The notes below the pieces were generated by a model, which saw only the letters and a program-made list of their open reading frames with translations, made no database searches and had not been told where the DNA came from. From assembly GCF_900177325.1 (NCBI RefSeq), contig NZ_FXBL01000004.1, positions 558,001 to 622,000 on the forward strand: a stretch of DNA of 64,000 bases, read 5' to 3'. The position numbers were made by a program, and so were the translations under genes. This DNA comes from Mesorhizobium australicum (GTDB taxonomy: Bacteria > Pseudomonadota > Alphaproteobacteria > Rhizobiales > Rhizobiaceae). Below, piece after piece: positions 52,520-61,853 of the stretch (positions are counted from its first letter, which is position 1; each line of letters starts with the position of its first letter).

Positions 52520-53556
52520 TGGTATCGACCGTGGACACCTCGCGCGTTTCCCTGCCGTCCGGCGCCTCGACCGGCACCTGGATCTGGAACGGCCTGCTGA
52601 TCGCCGCCCTGCTGGCGCTGCCGCTGGTCGCGCCGCGCTACTGGATCTATTTCGCCGGCCTCCTGGGCATCAACATCATCGCCACGCACGGCCTGAACAT
52701 CATGATGGGCTATACGGGCCTGTTGTCGCTCGGCCATGCGGCGTTCGTCGGCGTGGGCGCCTATACGGTGGCAATCCTGCAGACCTATTTCGGCCTGCCG
52801 TTCTGGATCACCGTGCCGATGGCCGGCGTCTCGGCGGCGGTGATCGGCGTGGCCTTCGGCTTGCCGTCGCTGCGCATCAGGGGGCTCTACCTGGTGATCG
52901 CGACGCTGGCCGCGCAGTTCATCCTGACCTTCGTCTTCGTGCACTGGCAGTCGGTGACCAATGGCGACGTCGGCCTGCCGGTGCGGCCGGCGACCGTGTT
53001 CGGCTATCCGCTCAACAACGAGACGCGCATCTACTACCTCATCCTTGCCGCGGTGGTGTTCCTGACCATTTTCGCGCGCAACGTCATCAAGTCGCGCGTC
53101 GGCCGCGCCTTCATCGCGATCCGCGAACGCGACCTGACGGCGCAGGTGCTGGGCGTCGAGATCGTCACCTACAAGCTGATCGCCTTCGCGCTCGGCTCGT
53201 TCTATGCCGGCGTGGCGGGCGGCCTGCTCGCCTATTTCAACCAGTTCGTGAACCCCGAGCAGTTCGGCCTGCTCCTGTCGGTGTTCTTCCTGTCGGCAGT
53301 CATCGTCGGCGGCATGGGCTCGATCCTCGGCGCGATCCTGGGCGCGGCGTTCATGACGCTTCTGCCCGAGATCCTGCGCGAGAGTTCGCTGCTGTTCGGC
53401 GAGATCCTGAAGGTCGACCTCGGCACCGTTCTGACCCCGCTGCGCGAGACGATCTTCGGCCTGCTGATGGTGGCCTTCCTGATCCTCGAGCCGCGCGGCC
53501 TCGCCCAGCTCTGGAAGCGGGCAAGACAAAAGTTTTCATCCGGCAAGTCCGGCTGA
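52519..53556 (+). CDS. livM: Branched-chain-type ABC transporter permease (LivM-like, system 2)
   Basis: The 345-residue membrane protein contains the LivM hallmark HGLNIMMGYTGLLSLGHAAFVGVGAY near residue 55. It also has FGLPSLRIRGLYLVIATLAAQF and VGGMGSILGAILGA. It starts inside the livH stop. The longer open frame upstream lies within livH. Confidence 0.9.
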   Translation: MVSTVDTSRVSLPSGASTGTWIWNGLLIAALLALPLVAPRYWIYFAGLLGINIIATHGLNIMMGYTGLLSLGHAAFVGVGAYTVAILQTYFGLPFWITVPMAGVSAAVIGVAFGLPSLRIRGLYLVIATLAAQFILTFVFVHWQSVTNGDVGLPVRPATVFGYPLNNETRIYYLILAAVVFLTIFARNVIKSRVGRAFIAIRERDLTAQVLGVEIVTYKLIAFALGSFYAGVAGGLLAYFNQFVNPEQFGLLLSVFFLSAVIVGGMGSILGAILGAAFMTLLPEILRESSLLFGEILKVDLGTVLTPLRETIFGLLMVAFLILEPRGLAQLWKRARQKFSSGKSG

Positions 53557-53628
53557 GGGACTTCGCCGGCCGCGGGCCGGCGCGGGACGCAACCGCGATC
53601 GATCCGATCGCAGAACGTGGAGGAGACT

Positions 53629-54840
53629 ATGTTCAGCAGACGCAAATTCCTGAAGGCGGCCGGCGCCACCGCGGCGGCTGGCGCCGTCAGCGGCTTCAAC
53701 ATCAACATCCTGCGCGCCCAGTCGGCGGGTGACCTCAACTGGAGCATCCACTGCGACCTGACCGGCCCGGCGGCCGAGGGCGGCAAGTTCCAGGGCGAGG
53801 GTTTCACCGAATATGCCAAGTGGATCAACGAGCAGGGCGGCATCCGCGGCCGCAAGATCAACCTGACGGTCAACGACACGACCTTCAAGGTGGACGTCGC
53901 CGTCGCGAACCTGAAGAAGGCGCTGGCCGCCGGACGCGTCGACTACATGTTCGGTGAATCGACCGGCATGATCCAGGCGATCTCGCCGGAGAACAACTCG
54001 ACCAACAAGATCTTCATGACCTCCGGCTCCTTCGCCTCCGAACTGGCGGACGAAAAGAACTACCCCTACCACTTCGTGCCGGGCGCGACCTACGGCGCCC
54101 AGCTCAAGATGCTGGTCGACTACATCAAGACCTCGAAGGGTTCGAACCCGGCCAAGCTTGCGATCGTCCATTCCTCGACGGGCATGGGCCGCGACGGCAT
54201 CGAGAACGCGGTCGCATATGCAAAGGAGAACGGGATCGAGGTGGTCCTCGTCCAGCAGACGAAGTTCGTCGAGACCGACGTGTCGGCCTTCGCATTGGCC
54301 ATCCGCCAGGCGCAGCCGACCCATGTCATCCACCACGGTTATTCCTTCGCTGTGTGGCCGGAGATCGTCCGCCTCGTGCGCGACTACGGCATGGATGATG
54401 TCGTCTTCCTCGGCACGATCTGGCAGAGCGAGCGCGAGAAGGTGGTGGCGATGCCGGACGTCGCCGAAGGCCTGATTGGCATCAAGGTGTGGAACGACGA
54501 CACCAACAAGCCGGCCGGGAAGACGATGGAAACCATCGGCGGCATCCTCAAGGCCAAGGACCCGAACTGGAAAGGCTATGTCCGTCTCGGCTTCCTCGAC
54601 GCCTGGATCAGCAGCATGATGGCGACGCGCGCCTTCGAGATCGTCATCGACGCCGGCCAGGAGATCAACGGCGACAACCTCGCCGCGGCGCTCCGCACCG
54701 TGAAGGACTGGGATACGGGCGGCCTGATCGACGTGCCGGTGACCATCCAGAACCAGCAGATCGGCCTCGGCCGCATCATCCGCTATTCGGCGGCGAACAA
54801 CTGGGACATGGAACAGGTGACCGACTGGATGAGGGTCTGA
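53629..54840 (+). CDS. Periplasmic substrate-binding protein (system 2), Tat signal
   Basis: The 403-residue LivJ-family receptor starts at ATG 53629 after GGAGGAGACT. Twin-arginine signal SRRKFLKAAGATAAAGAVSGF, followed by a cleavage region near residue 33 and DLNWSIHCDLTGPAAEGG. Long conserved block IMLVDYIKTSKG-like and HHGYSFAVWPEIVRLVRDYGM. The Tat signal implies export of a folded protein. Ligand unknown. Confidence 0.9.
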   Translation: MFSRRKFLKAAGATAAAGAVSGFNINILRAQSAGDLNWSIHCDLTGPAAEGGKFQGEGFTEYAKWINEQGGIRGRKINLTVNDTTFKVDVAVANLKKALAAGRVDYMFGESTGMIQAISPENNSTNKIFMTSGSFASELADEKNYPYHFVPGATYGAQLKMLVDYIKTSKGSNPAKLAIVHSSTGMGRDGIENAVAYAKENGIEVVLVQQTKFVETDVSAFALAIRQAQPTHVIHHGYSFAVWPEIVRLVRDYGMDDVVFLGTIWQSEREKVVAMPDVAEGLIGIKVWNDDTNKPAGKTMETIGGILKAKDPNWKGYVRLGFLDAWISSMMATRAFEIVIDAGQEINGDNLAAALRTVKDWDTGGLIDVPVTIQNQQIGLGRIIRYSAANNWDMEQVTDWMRV

Positions 54841-54844
54841 TCCG

Positions 54845-55597
<753 letters not shown>

Positions 55598-55620
55598 CCC
55601 AACAGCGCCTCCCAAGCGCC

Positions 55621-55652
55621 AGGGGCGAGCATCGCTGCTCGCCCCTGTTTTT
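55621..55652 (+). terminator. Rho-independent terminator of the Liv operon (system 2)
   Basis: AGGGGCGAGC (55621-55630) pairs with GCTCGCCCCT (55637-55646) around a 6-base loop and is followed by GTTTTT. A ten-pair GC-rich stem with a T-run, 23 bp after the livF stop. Very strong hairpin. Confidence 0.9.
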
Positions 55653-55699
55653 GTTGGTATCTCATTGTATCGCGTAGCGCTACATGCTACATCTTGGCC

Positions 55700-55978
55700 A
55701 TGATCCGCTCCATCAGGCACAAGGGGCTCAAGCGCCTCTATGCCGATGGGGATCGCAGCAAGCTGGCTGCGGAGATGGTTAGACGCATCGAGGAAATCCT
55801 CGGTGTGCTTGACGTCGCCGCCGATATCCGTGACGTGGACCTTCCGCATTTCCGTCTGCATCCCCTCACGGGCGACCGGAGGGGCCAATGGGCCGTCACC
55901 GTTCGCGCGAACTGGCGGATCGTATTTCGTTTCGAGAACGGAGAGGCGAGCGATCTCGACCTCACCGATTACCACTGA
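55700..55978 (+). CDS. higB: HigB-type toxin (RelE superfamily mRNA interferase)
   Basis: The 92-residue basic protein (IRSIRHKGLKRLYADGDRSKL) ends with RGQWAVTVRANWRIVFRFENGEASDLDLTDYH, the HigB/RelE C-terminal core. The family cuts mRNA on the ribosome and is neutralised by the downstream HigA. ATG 55700 is preferred over the TTG six bases upstream. The gene is 8 bp from higA, in the toxin-first order typical of higBA. Confidence 0.88.
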   Translation: MIRSIRHKGLKRLYADGDRSKLAAEMVRRIEEILGVLDVAADIRDVDLPHFRLHPLTGDRRGQWAVTVRANWRIVFRFENGEASDLDLTDYH

Positions 55979-55986
55979 GGTACGCC

Positions 55987-56286
55987 ATGACGATGAAGTC
56001 TCCTCCCCACCCGGGCCGGCTTGTAAAAGGAGCGATGGAGGAACTGGGGCTCTCCGTGGCCAAGGCCGCGGAAGCGCTCGGAGTGACAAGGTCCGCCCTC
56101 AACAGGGTCGTCAACGGCACGAGCTCAGTCTCGCCGGAGATGGCTCTCCGGCTCGAGACGGTCATCGGCAGCAGTGCGGAAGCTTGGCTGCGGCTTCAGG
56201 CGGCCTATGACGCCGCGCGTGTCCGCGAGCGCGCTCCCGAGATCACGAAAGGGCTGAAGCGGCTCGTTCTGCCCGACGCCGCCTGA
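55987..56286 (+). CDS. higA: HigA-type antitoxin (XRE-family HTH)
   Basis: The 99-residue protein has HTH motif LSVAKAAEALGVTRSALNRVVNGTSSVSPEMALRLE near residues 20-55. It begins HPGRLVKGAMEELG. HigA binds HigB and represses its own promoter. A stand-alone addiction module placed between two catabolic operons; ends 5 bp from the convergent SDR stop. Confidence 0.9.
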   Translation: MTMKSPPHPGRLVKGAMEELGLSVAKAAEALGVTRSALNRVVNGTSSVSPEMALRLETVIGSSAEAWLRLQAAYDAARVRERAPEITKGLKRLVLPDAA

Positions 56287-56291
56287 ACAGT

Positions 56292-57026
56292 TCAGTAGAT
56301 CGAAATCCCCATCGACCGGCCGCCGTCCAGCGTCAGGATCTGGCCGGTGACGTTGCGCGTGCGCGGGCTGGCGAAGAAAGCGATGCCGTTGGCGATGTCC
56401 TCGGGCTGGCCGACCTCCTTGGTCGGCTGCTTGGCGATCAGTTCGGCCTGGCGCTCCGGCGTCAGCGAGCGGAACATGTCCGTCTCGATCAGCCCCGGCG
56501 CGATCGCATTAACGAAGATGCCCTTCTCGGCGAGGTCGATCGCCATGCCGCGCGTGAGGCCGACGGCGCCGGCTTTCGAGGTGATGTAGGGCGAGTGCGC
56601 ATAGCCGGCGAGATAGGCGCGGGAGGCAACGTTGACGATGCGGGCGCCGCGTTTCATCACCTTGGCCGCCTCTTGCGCCATCACGAAGGTGCCGACGACG
56701 TTGACGTCGTACATCTGGCGGAAGTCGTCCTCGGTGACGGCATCAAACTTGCCGTCCCAGAACACCGCCGCGTTATTCACCAGCACGTCCAGGCGGGGGA
56801 GGGAGGCGATCAGCTTCGCCACCGCCGGCCGGTCGGTGATCGACAGCGCATGATGCTCGACGGAATTGCTCGCTGCCTTGAGCGCGGCGGCATTCGTCGC
56901 CAGCGGCTCGTCGGCGAGATCGACCATGACGACATGGAACCCGTCCTCCAACAGGCGCTTCGTCGTCGCAAGACCGATGCCGCGACCGGCGCCGGTGACG
57001 AGTGCGACTTCCTTTTCGTTTGCCAT
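56292..57026 (-). CDS. Short-chain dehydrogenase/reductase
   Basis: The 244-residue SDR has GAGRGIGL, Asp in MVDLADEP, NNAAVFW, catalytic Ser/Tyr/Lys in VNVASRAYLAGYAHSPYITSKAG, and VTGQILTLDGG. It is convergent with higA. It forms, with the next two SDRs and the synthetase, a minus-strand operon starting at 60985. Likely oxidation of a 3-hydroxyacyl-CoA or pathway alcohol. Confidence 0.88.
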   Translation of the reverse strand: MANEKEVALVTGAGRGIGLATTKRLLEDGFHVVMVDLADEPLATNAAALKAASNSVEHHALSITDRPAVAKLIASLPRLDVLVNNAAVFWDGKFDAVTEDDFRQMYDVNVVGTFVMAQEAAKVMKRGARIVNVASRAYLAGYAHSPYITSKAGAVGLTRGMAIDLAEKGIFVNAIAPGLIETDMFRSLTPERQAELIAKQPTKEVGQPEDIANGIAFFASPRTRNVTGQILTLDGGRSMGISIY

Positions 57027-57036
57027 CTCGGTCTCC

Positions 57037-57822
57037 TCAGGCCGCGTCGACGGGCAGGACGAAGGTTTCGGTCAGGCCGCCGTCCACCATCAGAACGTGG
57101 CCGTTCATGTAGCTCGACGCCTTCGAGACCATGAAGGCGATGACGCCGCCCGCTTCTTCCGGATCGCCCCAGCGGCCGAGCGGGATGCGGCTCGACACGC
57201 CCTTCTCGTAGCCGGGGCGTGCGAGGATCGTGGTGTTGATCTCGGTGAGGAAGTAGCCCGGCGCCATCATGTTGACGGTGACGCCTTTTGCGCCGAGCTC
57301 CGCAGCCAGAGCGCGGGTCATGCCGGCGAGGCCGTGCTTGCTGGAGACATAGGCCGTGACGTTCTCGCGCCCGACGACGGCGAGCGCCGAGCCGACATTG
57401 ACGATGCGGCCGTAGCCGCGCGAGACCATGCGGCGTGCGGCCTCGCGGCAAAGCAGGTAGGGCGCGCGCATGTTGGTGCCCATCACCCGGTCCCAGGTGG
57501 CGGTGGTGGCCTGCGCGAACGGCTCCCAGGCATTGATGCCCGCATTGTTGACGAGGATGTCGAGTCGGCCTTCCGCATCCGCTATCTCGTTGATGGCGGC
57601 CACGCAGGCCGCGCCGTCCGCGAGGTCGAAGGCTTTGACCGCGACGTCGAGACCTTCGGCCCTGAGCTTCGCGGCGGAGTCGTCGAGCTGCTCCTTGCCG
57701 CGCGCCGTCATCCAGACCCTTGCTCCGGATTCGGCGACTGCCCGTGCCATCTCGAAGCCGAGACCGCGCGAGGCTCCGGTGACGATGGCAACCTGCCCTT
57801 CGAGGGAAAAACGCTTCGTCAT
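57037..57822 (-). CDS. Short-chain dehydrogenase/reductase
   Basis: The 261-residue SDR has GASRGLGF, TARGKEQ after beta-2 (Arg there suggests NADP), NNAGIN, catalytic Tyr/Lys in YVSSKHGLAG, and MNGHVLMVDGG. It is similar in length and C-terminal region to the SDR at 57830-58615, so the pair may be a tandem duplicate. Confidence 0.88.
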   Translation of the reverse strand: MTKRFSLEGQVAIVTGASRGLGFEMARAVAESGARVWMTARGKEQLDDSAAKLRAEGLDVAVKAFDLADGAACVAAINEIADAEGRLDILVNNAGINAWEPFAQATTATWDRVMGTNMRAPYLLCREAARRMVSRGYGRIVNVGSALAVVGRENVTAYVSSKHGLAGMTRALAAELGAKGVTVNMMAPGYFLTEINTTILARPGYEKGVSSRIPLGRWGDPEEAGGVIAFMVSKASSYMNGHVLMVDGGLTETFVLPVDAA

Positions 57823-57829
57823 CTTTGCC

Positions 57830-58615
57830 TCACGCAGCGAGCTGGAACTTGAAGGAGGACGACAGGCCGCCGTCGACCATGATGACCTGCCCGGTCACGA
57901 AGCTGGAGGCGGCCGAGGAAAGGTAGATGATCGTCCCGACCATCTCCTTCGGATCGCCCCAGCGCTCCATCGGCGTGACGCCGTTGATGGCCTCCATGTA
58001 GCCGGGGCGGGACTGGAGACTCTGGTTGATCTCGGTGAGGAAATAGCCGGGACAGACGCAGTTGACGTTGATGTTCTCCCTGCCGAGTTCGGCGGCAAGC
58101 GAGCGGGTGAGGCCGATGATGGCGGACTTCGAGCCGCAATAGGCGTGCAGCTTGGCGCGGCCCAGCGGCCCGAGCACCGAGCCGGTGTTGACGATGCGGC
58201 CGCCTTCGCCGCCCGCGCGCATCAACGCGGCGCATTCCTGCGCCATGATGAAGGTGGCGCGGACGTTGGTGTCCATCATGTTCTGGAAGTCGTCCTCGTC
58301 GCTGTCGAGGAGCGGCTGCCAGTTGATGATACCGGCATTGTTGACGCAGATATCGAGGCGGCCGAGTTCGGCGCCGACCTTGCGCACGCCGTCGCGGATC
58401 GCGGCCTCGTCGGCAAGGTCGAGCGGCAGCACTGTCGCCGCGCCACCGTCGCCTTCGATCTCCGCCTTGACCGCTGAGAGCTTCGCCTCGTCGCGGGCGA
58501 CGAGGATGACGTGCGCTCCGGCGGCGGCGAGCCCCTTGGCGATCGGCTTGCCGAGCCCGCGCGAGGCTCCCGTCACCAGGGCGACCTTGCCCTTCAGCGA
58601 AAACAGTTCGAGCAT
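57830..58615 (-). CDS. Short-chain dehydrogenase/reductase
   Basis: The 261-residue SDR has GASRGLGK, ARDEAKL after beta-2 favouring NADP, NNAGIIN, catalytic Tyr/Lys in YCGSKSAIIG, and VTGQVIMVDGG. ATG 58615 follows GGGAGGTTCCG. An upstream extension antisense to nothing useful overlaps the synthetase gene and is rejected. Seven bases separate it from the next SDR. Confidence 0.88.
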   Translation of the reverse strand: MLELFSLKGKVALVTGASRGLGKPIAKGLAAAGAHVILVARDEAKLSAVKAEIEGDGGAATVLPLDLADEAAIRDGVRKVGAELGRLDICVNNAGIINWQPLLDSDEDDFQNMMDTNVRATFIMAQECAALMRAGGEGGRIVNTGSVLGPLGRAKLHAYCGSKSAIIGLTRSLAAELGRENINVNCVCPGYFLTEINQSLQSRPGYMEAINGVTPMERWGDPKEMVGTIIYLSSAASSFVTGQVIMVDGGLSSSFKFQLAA

Positions 58616-58647
58616 CGGAACCTCCCTATCCATGCAGGCGGCGCGGC

Positions 58648-60198
58648 TCAGGCCGTGCCGTAGAGCTTGCGCAGGCGCACCTTGTCGATCTTGCCGCTGG
58701 GCAGCTTGACGATCTCGTCGACGAACTCGATATGGCGTGGGCGCTTGTAGCTGGCGATGAGCGTGCGGCAGTGATCGATGAGATCCTGCGCGGTGGCGCT
58801 CATGCCGGCGCGCAGCACGACCACCGCCTTGACCGCCTCGCCCCATTTCTCGTCGGGAACGCCGATGACGGCGACTTCGGAGACGGCGTCGTGGGTGACG
58901 ATGGCCTCCTCGACTTCGCGGGAATAGATGTTCTCGCCGCCGGAGATGATCATGTCCTTCTTGCGGTCGACCAGGTAGAGGAAACCCTCACTGTCGAGGC
59001 GGCCGACGTCGCCGGTGTGCACCCAGCCGTCGCGCAGCGTGTCGATGGTGGCGGCGGTGTTGTTCCAGTAGCCCTTCATCACGCCGGGGCTGGTCAGCAG
59101 GATCTCGCCGACCTCGCCAGACGGCAGATCGTTGCCATTGTCGTCGACGATGCGCACGTTGACACGCGGCGAGGCCTGGCCGACGGAGGTCAGGATCTCG
59201 CGGTCGCGGTCGGTGCCGTCGGGCCTGTGCTGGTGGGCGAGCAGCGTGGTGCCGATGCCCTCGGTCTGGCCGAACTGCTGCTGGAAGACGGGGCCGAGCA
59301 GCTTGAGGCCCTGCTTCAGCACCGGGATCGGCATGGGGGCCGCCGCATAGACTATCATGCGCAGGCTGGCGAGGTCGGCCTTCTCGATCGCCGGGGATTC
59401 CAGCAACGTCTGGATCATCGTCGGCGCCATGTGCGTGACGGTGATCTTCTCGCGCTCGATGCAGTCGACGATCGCAGGCGGGTCGAAGCCCTTCAAGACG
59501 TGGACCGTGCCCGCGCGCCAGTGCTGCGCCAGCTGGATGATCTTCGCGCCGATGTGGAACAGCGGCATCATGATGAGAAGGCGGTCGTCCGGCGTGTTGC
59601 GCTGGTCGGAGCCGAGGATCTCGGCGGCGTTCACCTCGCCGCCCTGGGAGAGCATCACGCCCTTCGGACGGCCGGTGGTGCCCGACGTGTAGATCAGGAA
59701 GGCGATGTCGTCGGGCAGCGGACGGAACGGCACGCCGGAAGCGTCGCCGGATGCGACTAGCGCCTCGTAGTCGTCGCCGAACACGCCGCCATCGAGGCAG
59801 ACGAAATGCTCGACGGACTTAAGCTGGTCCTTCATCGCCACGACGGTCTCGGCATAGGCCGCCTCGAAGATCAGCACCTTCGGCGCGCCGTCGTTGACGA
59901 TGTAGACCATCTCGGGAATGGCCAGCCGCCAGTTCACCGTGGCGCAGATGAAGCCCGAGATCTCGCAGGCGCCGTAGACCTCCTGGAATTCCAGCCGGTT
60001 CTGGCTGAGGATGCCGACGCGGTCCTGCCGCCTCAGGCCAAGCCGCCGCAGCGCGTTGGCGAGCTTCGAGACGCGGACGTGAAATTCGGCATGCGTCACC
60101 CGCCTGTCCTGCCAGACGAAGGCGGTCTGGTCGGGATACTTCCAGGCATTGTTGTCCAGCATGTCCGCAAGGGTCTGCGGAATTCTCACGGCGGGCAT
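58648..60198 (-). CDS. Acyl-CoA synthetase (AMP-binding enzyme)
   Basis: The 516-residue ANL enzyme has P-loop FLIYTSGTTGRPKGVMLSQ, A5-A8-type motifs FGQTEG, GWVHTGDVGRLDSEGFLYLVDRKKDMIISGGENIYSREVEE, and the C-terminal catalytic Lys in LPSGKIDKVRL. Starts at ATG 60198. It activates a carboxylic acid as acyl-adenylate and then acyl-CoA. It is intact, unlike the synthetase fragment at 44956-45540. Confidence 0.9.
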   Translation of the reverse strand: MPAVRIPQTLADMLDNNAWKYPDQTAFVWQDRRVTHAEFHVRVSKLANALRRLGLRRQDRVGILSQNRLEFQEVYGACEISGFICATVNWRLAIPEMVYIVNDGAPKVLIFEAAYAETVVAMKDQLKSVEHFVCLDGGVFGDDYEALVASGDASGVPFRPLPDDIAFLIYTSGTTGRPKGVMLSQGGEVNAAEILGSDQRNTPDDRLLIMMPLFHIGAKIIQLAQHWRAGTVHVLKGFDPPAIVDCIEREKITVTHMAPTMIQTLLESPAIEKADLASLRMIVYAAAPMPIPVLKQGLKLLGPVFQQQFGQTEGIGTTLLAHQHRPDGTDRDREILTSVGQASPRVNVRIVDDNGNDLPSGEVGEILLTSPGVMKGYWNNTAATIDTLRDGWVHTGDVGRLDSEGFLYLVDRKKDMIISGGENIYSREVEEAIVTHDAVSEVAVIGVPDEKWGEAVKAVVVLRAGMSATAQDLIDHCRTLIASYKRPRHIEFVDEIVKLPSGKIDKVRLRKLYGTA

Positions 60199-60205
60199 GG
60201 CGGCC

Positions 60206-60985
60206 TCAGGCGATGTCGGGATCGAAGCGCGGCTTGCGCTTCTCGCGGAAGGCGGCAAGGCCTTCGCGGAAATCTTCGCTGGCGAAGCAGAGCGGCTGGG
60301 CGGTCGCCTCGAAGTCGAGCACGGCTTCCGGGTCGTCGCTGAGCGTCAGCATGCGCTTGGTGAGGGCGGTCGTATGCGAGGAGAACTCGGCAAGCTCGCG
60401 GGCGCGTTCCAGCGCCTTCGCCTCGAGGCCGGCGTCGGCGACGACATCGTCGGCAAGGCCGATCGCAAGCGCCTCCGGTCCCTTGTAGGAGCGTGCGTAG
60501 AGCAGCGCCTGGCGCGCGCGGGCGAGGCCGATGCGCTGCGGAAGGGTGTGGGCGATGGCGAAGTCGGGGGCGAGGCCGACCTTCGGGAAGGGGAAGCCGA
60601 TCGAGGCGCTCTCGCCCATCACGATCGTGTCGCAGAACAGCGCAAGGCCGGCGCCCGCGCCGACCGCGTGGCCGCGCACCTCGGCCACCATCGGCTTCTC
60701 GGCGGCGAGGAGAACCCGCGCGAGCCGGTGCGCCGAGGTCAGACGCTCGCGGCCCGCCTTGGGGTCGGAGAGCGTGTCCATTCTGGAAAGATCGCCGCCG
60801 ACGGAGAAATTCTTCAGGGCCGAAGCGAGCACAATGACGCGGCAGGCGCGGTCGTGAAAGAGTTCCTCGAAGGCCGGCAGCAGCATGCCCCGGAATGCCT
60901 CTCCGAGCCCGTTTCCGGACTCAGGATGGTTCATCACCAGACGCACGACGCCGCGGCCGTGCCGCTCGATGTCGACGGATCCCAC
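60206..60985 (-). CDS. Enoyl-CoA hydratase/isomerase (crotonase fold)
   Basis: The 259-residue crotonase has oxyanion-hole segments VIVLASALKNFSVGGDLSRM and HAVGAGAGLALFCDTIVMG, and a C-terminal FREGLAAFREKRKP. The start is GTG 60985 preceded by GGGAGGAGCCT. The ATG upstream at 61036 lies in the operator region and lacks an RBS. It hydrates a trans-2-enoyl-CoA. Confidence 0.87.
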   Translation of the reverse strand: MGSVDIERHGRGVVRLVMNHPESGNGLGEAFRGMLLPAFEELFHDRACRVIVLASALKNFSVGGDLSRMDTLSDPKAGRERLTSAHRLARVLLAAEKPMVAEVRGHAVGAGAGLALFCDTIVMGESASIGFPFPKVGLAPDFAIAHTLPQRIGLARARQALLYARSYKGPEALAIGLADDVVADAGLEAKALERARELAEFSSHTTALTKRMLTLSDDPEAVLDFEATAQPLCFASEDFREGLAAFREKRKPRFDPDIA

Positions 60986-61039
60986 AGGCTCCTCCCGGGC
61001 ATTCCTTGAACTTCCGGGCACGCTACACCAATCCAAAAC

Positions 61040-61053
61040 CTAACACTAGTTAG
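61040..61053. promoter_or_regulatory. Palindrome CTAAC-N4-GTTAG in the divergent hydratase/tetR promoter
   Basis: CTAACACTAGTTAG lies between the enoyl-CoA hydratase (start 60985) and tetR (start about 61150). A half-site AGTGTTAGA follows at 61074-61082. The same layout occurs at 50429-50444, so this tetR product probably controls both promoters. Confidence 0.6.
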
Positions 61054-61149
61054 AAAATTGGTTTTTTCGGATGAGTGTTAGAAAGCATTCCATCGCGCCG
61101 ATTCGCAGCGTAAGATACCCGCAGAAGCTGTCACGCAGACATGGGAGTG

Positions 61150-61830
61150 ATGATGACGAAGAAGCTGGCGAAATCGGCGATCTCGCAAAAGCGGGTTCTC
61201 GACGCCGCGGCCAGGATCTTCCGCGACTACGGCTATGCCGGCACGACCATGCGTGCGATCGCGGACGAGGCGGATCTCAAGGCCGGCAGCATCTACTACC
61301 ACTACAAGTCGAAAGACGACCTGATCAGCGCCGTGCTCGACATCGGCATCCGCGCCGTCACGGACAATGTCGACAAGGCGCTGAAGGCCCTGCCGGAGAC
61401 GGCGACGGGCCGCGACCGCATCGAGGCGGCGATCCGTGCCCACCTGTCGGCGATCATCGAGGTGGGCGACTATACGCTGGCGACGCGGCGCGCGCTTGGC
61501 CAGGTGCCGGAGGCGATCCGGGCGAGGAACACCCGGATGCGCGACACCTATGGCTCGGTCTGGCAGGAGATCCTCGCCGACGCGCATGACCGCGGCGAGT
61601 TCCGCACCACCGCCAACCTGACGCTTGCCCGCCTCTTCATCCTCGGCGCGCTGAACTGGACCATCGAATGGTTCAAGCCGGGCGGCCGCTCGATCGACGA
61701 CGTGGCGCGCGAATTCGCCTCCGTCGTGCTGGACGGGCTGTCGGGCAATGGCGGAAGTGCCGCTATGGCCGAGGAGTTGTCGCCGCCGGCCAAGGCCAAG
61801 CGCTCGTCGCCGCGCATCCGCGCCGTCTAA
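61150..61830 (+). CDS. TetR-family transcriptional regulator
   Basis: The regulator of about 226 residues has HTH KRVLDAAARIFRDYGYAGTTMRAIADEADLKAGSIYYHYKSKDDL and a ligand domain ending in a Lys/Pro-rich tail. In-frame ATGs at 61141, 61150 and 61153 are possible. GGGAG just upstream favours 61150 or 61153. Probably controls the synthetase-SDR operon and the Mch/Mcl-like operon. Confidence 0.88.
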   Translation: MMTKKLAKSAISQKRVLDAAARIFRDYGYAGTTMRAIADEADLKAGSIYYHYKSKDDLISAVLDIGIRAVTDNVDKALKALPETATGRDRIEAAIRAHLSAIIEVGDYTLATRRALGQVPEAIRARNTRMRDTYGSVWQEILADAHDRGEFRTTANLTLARLFILGALNWTIEWFKPGGRSIDDVAREFASVVLDGLSGNGGSAAMAEELSPPAKAKRSSPRIRAV

Positions 61831-61853
61831 CCGGCAATCGCCCGCTGGCCGCG

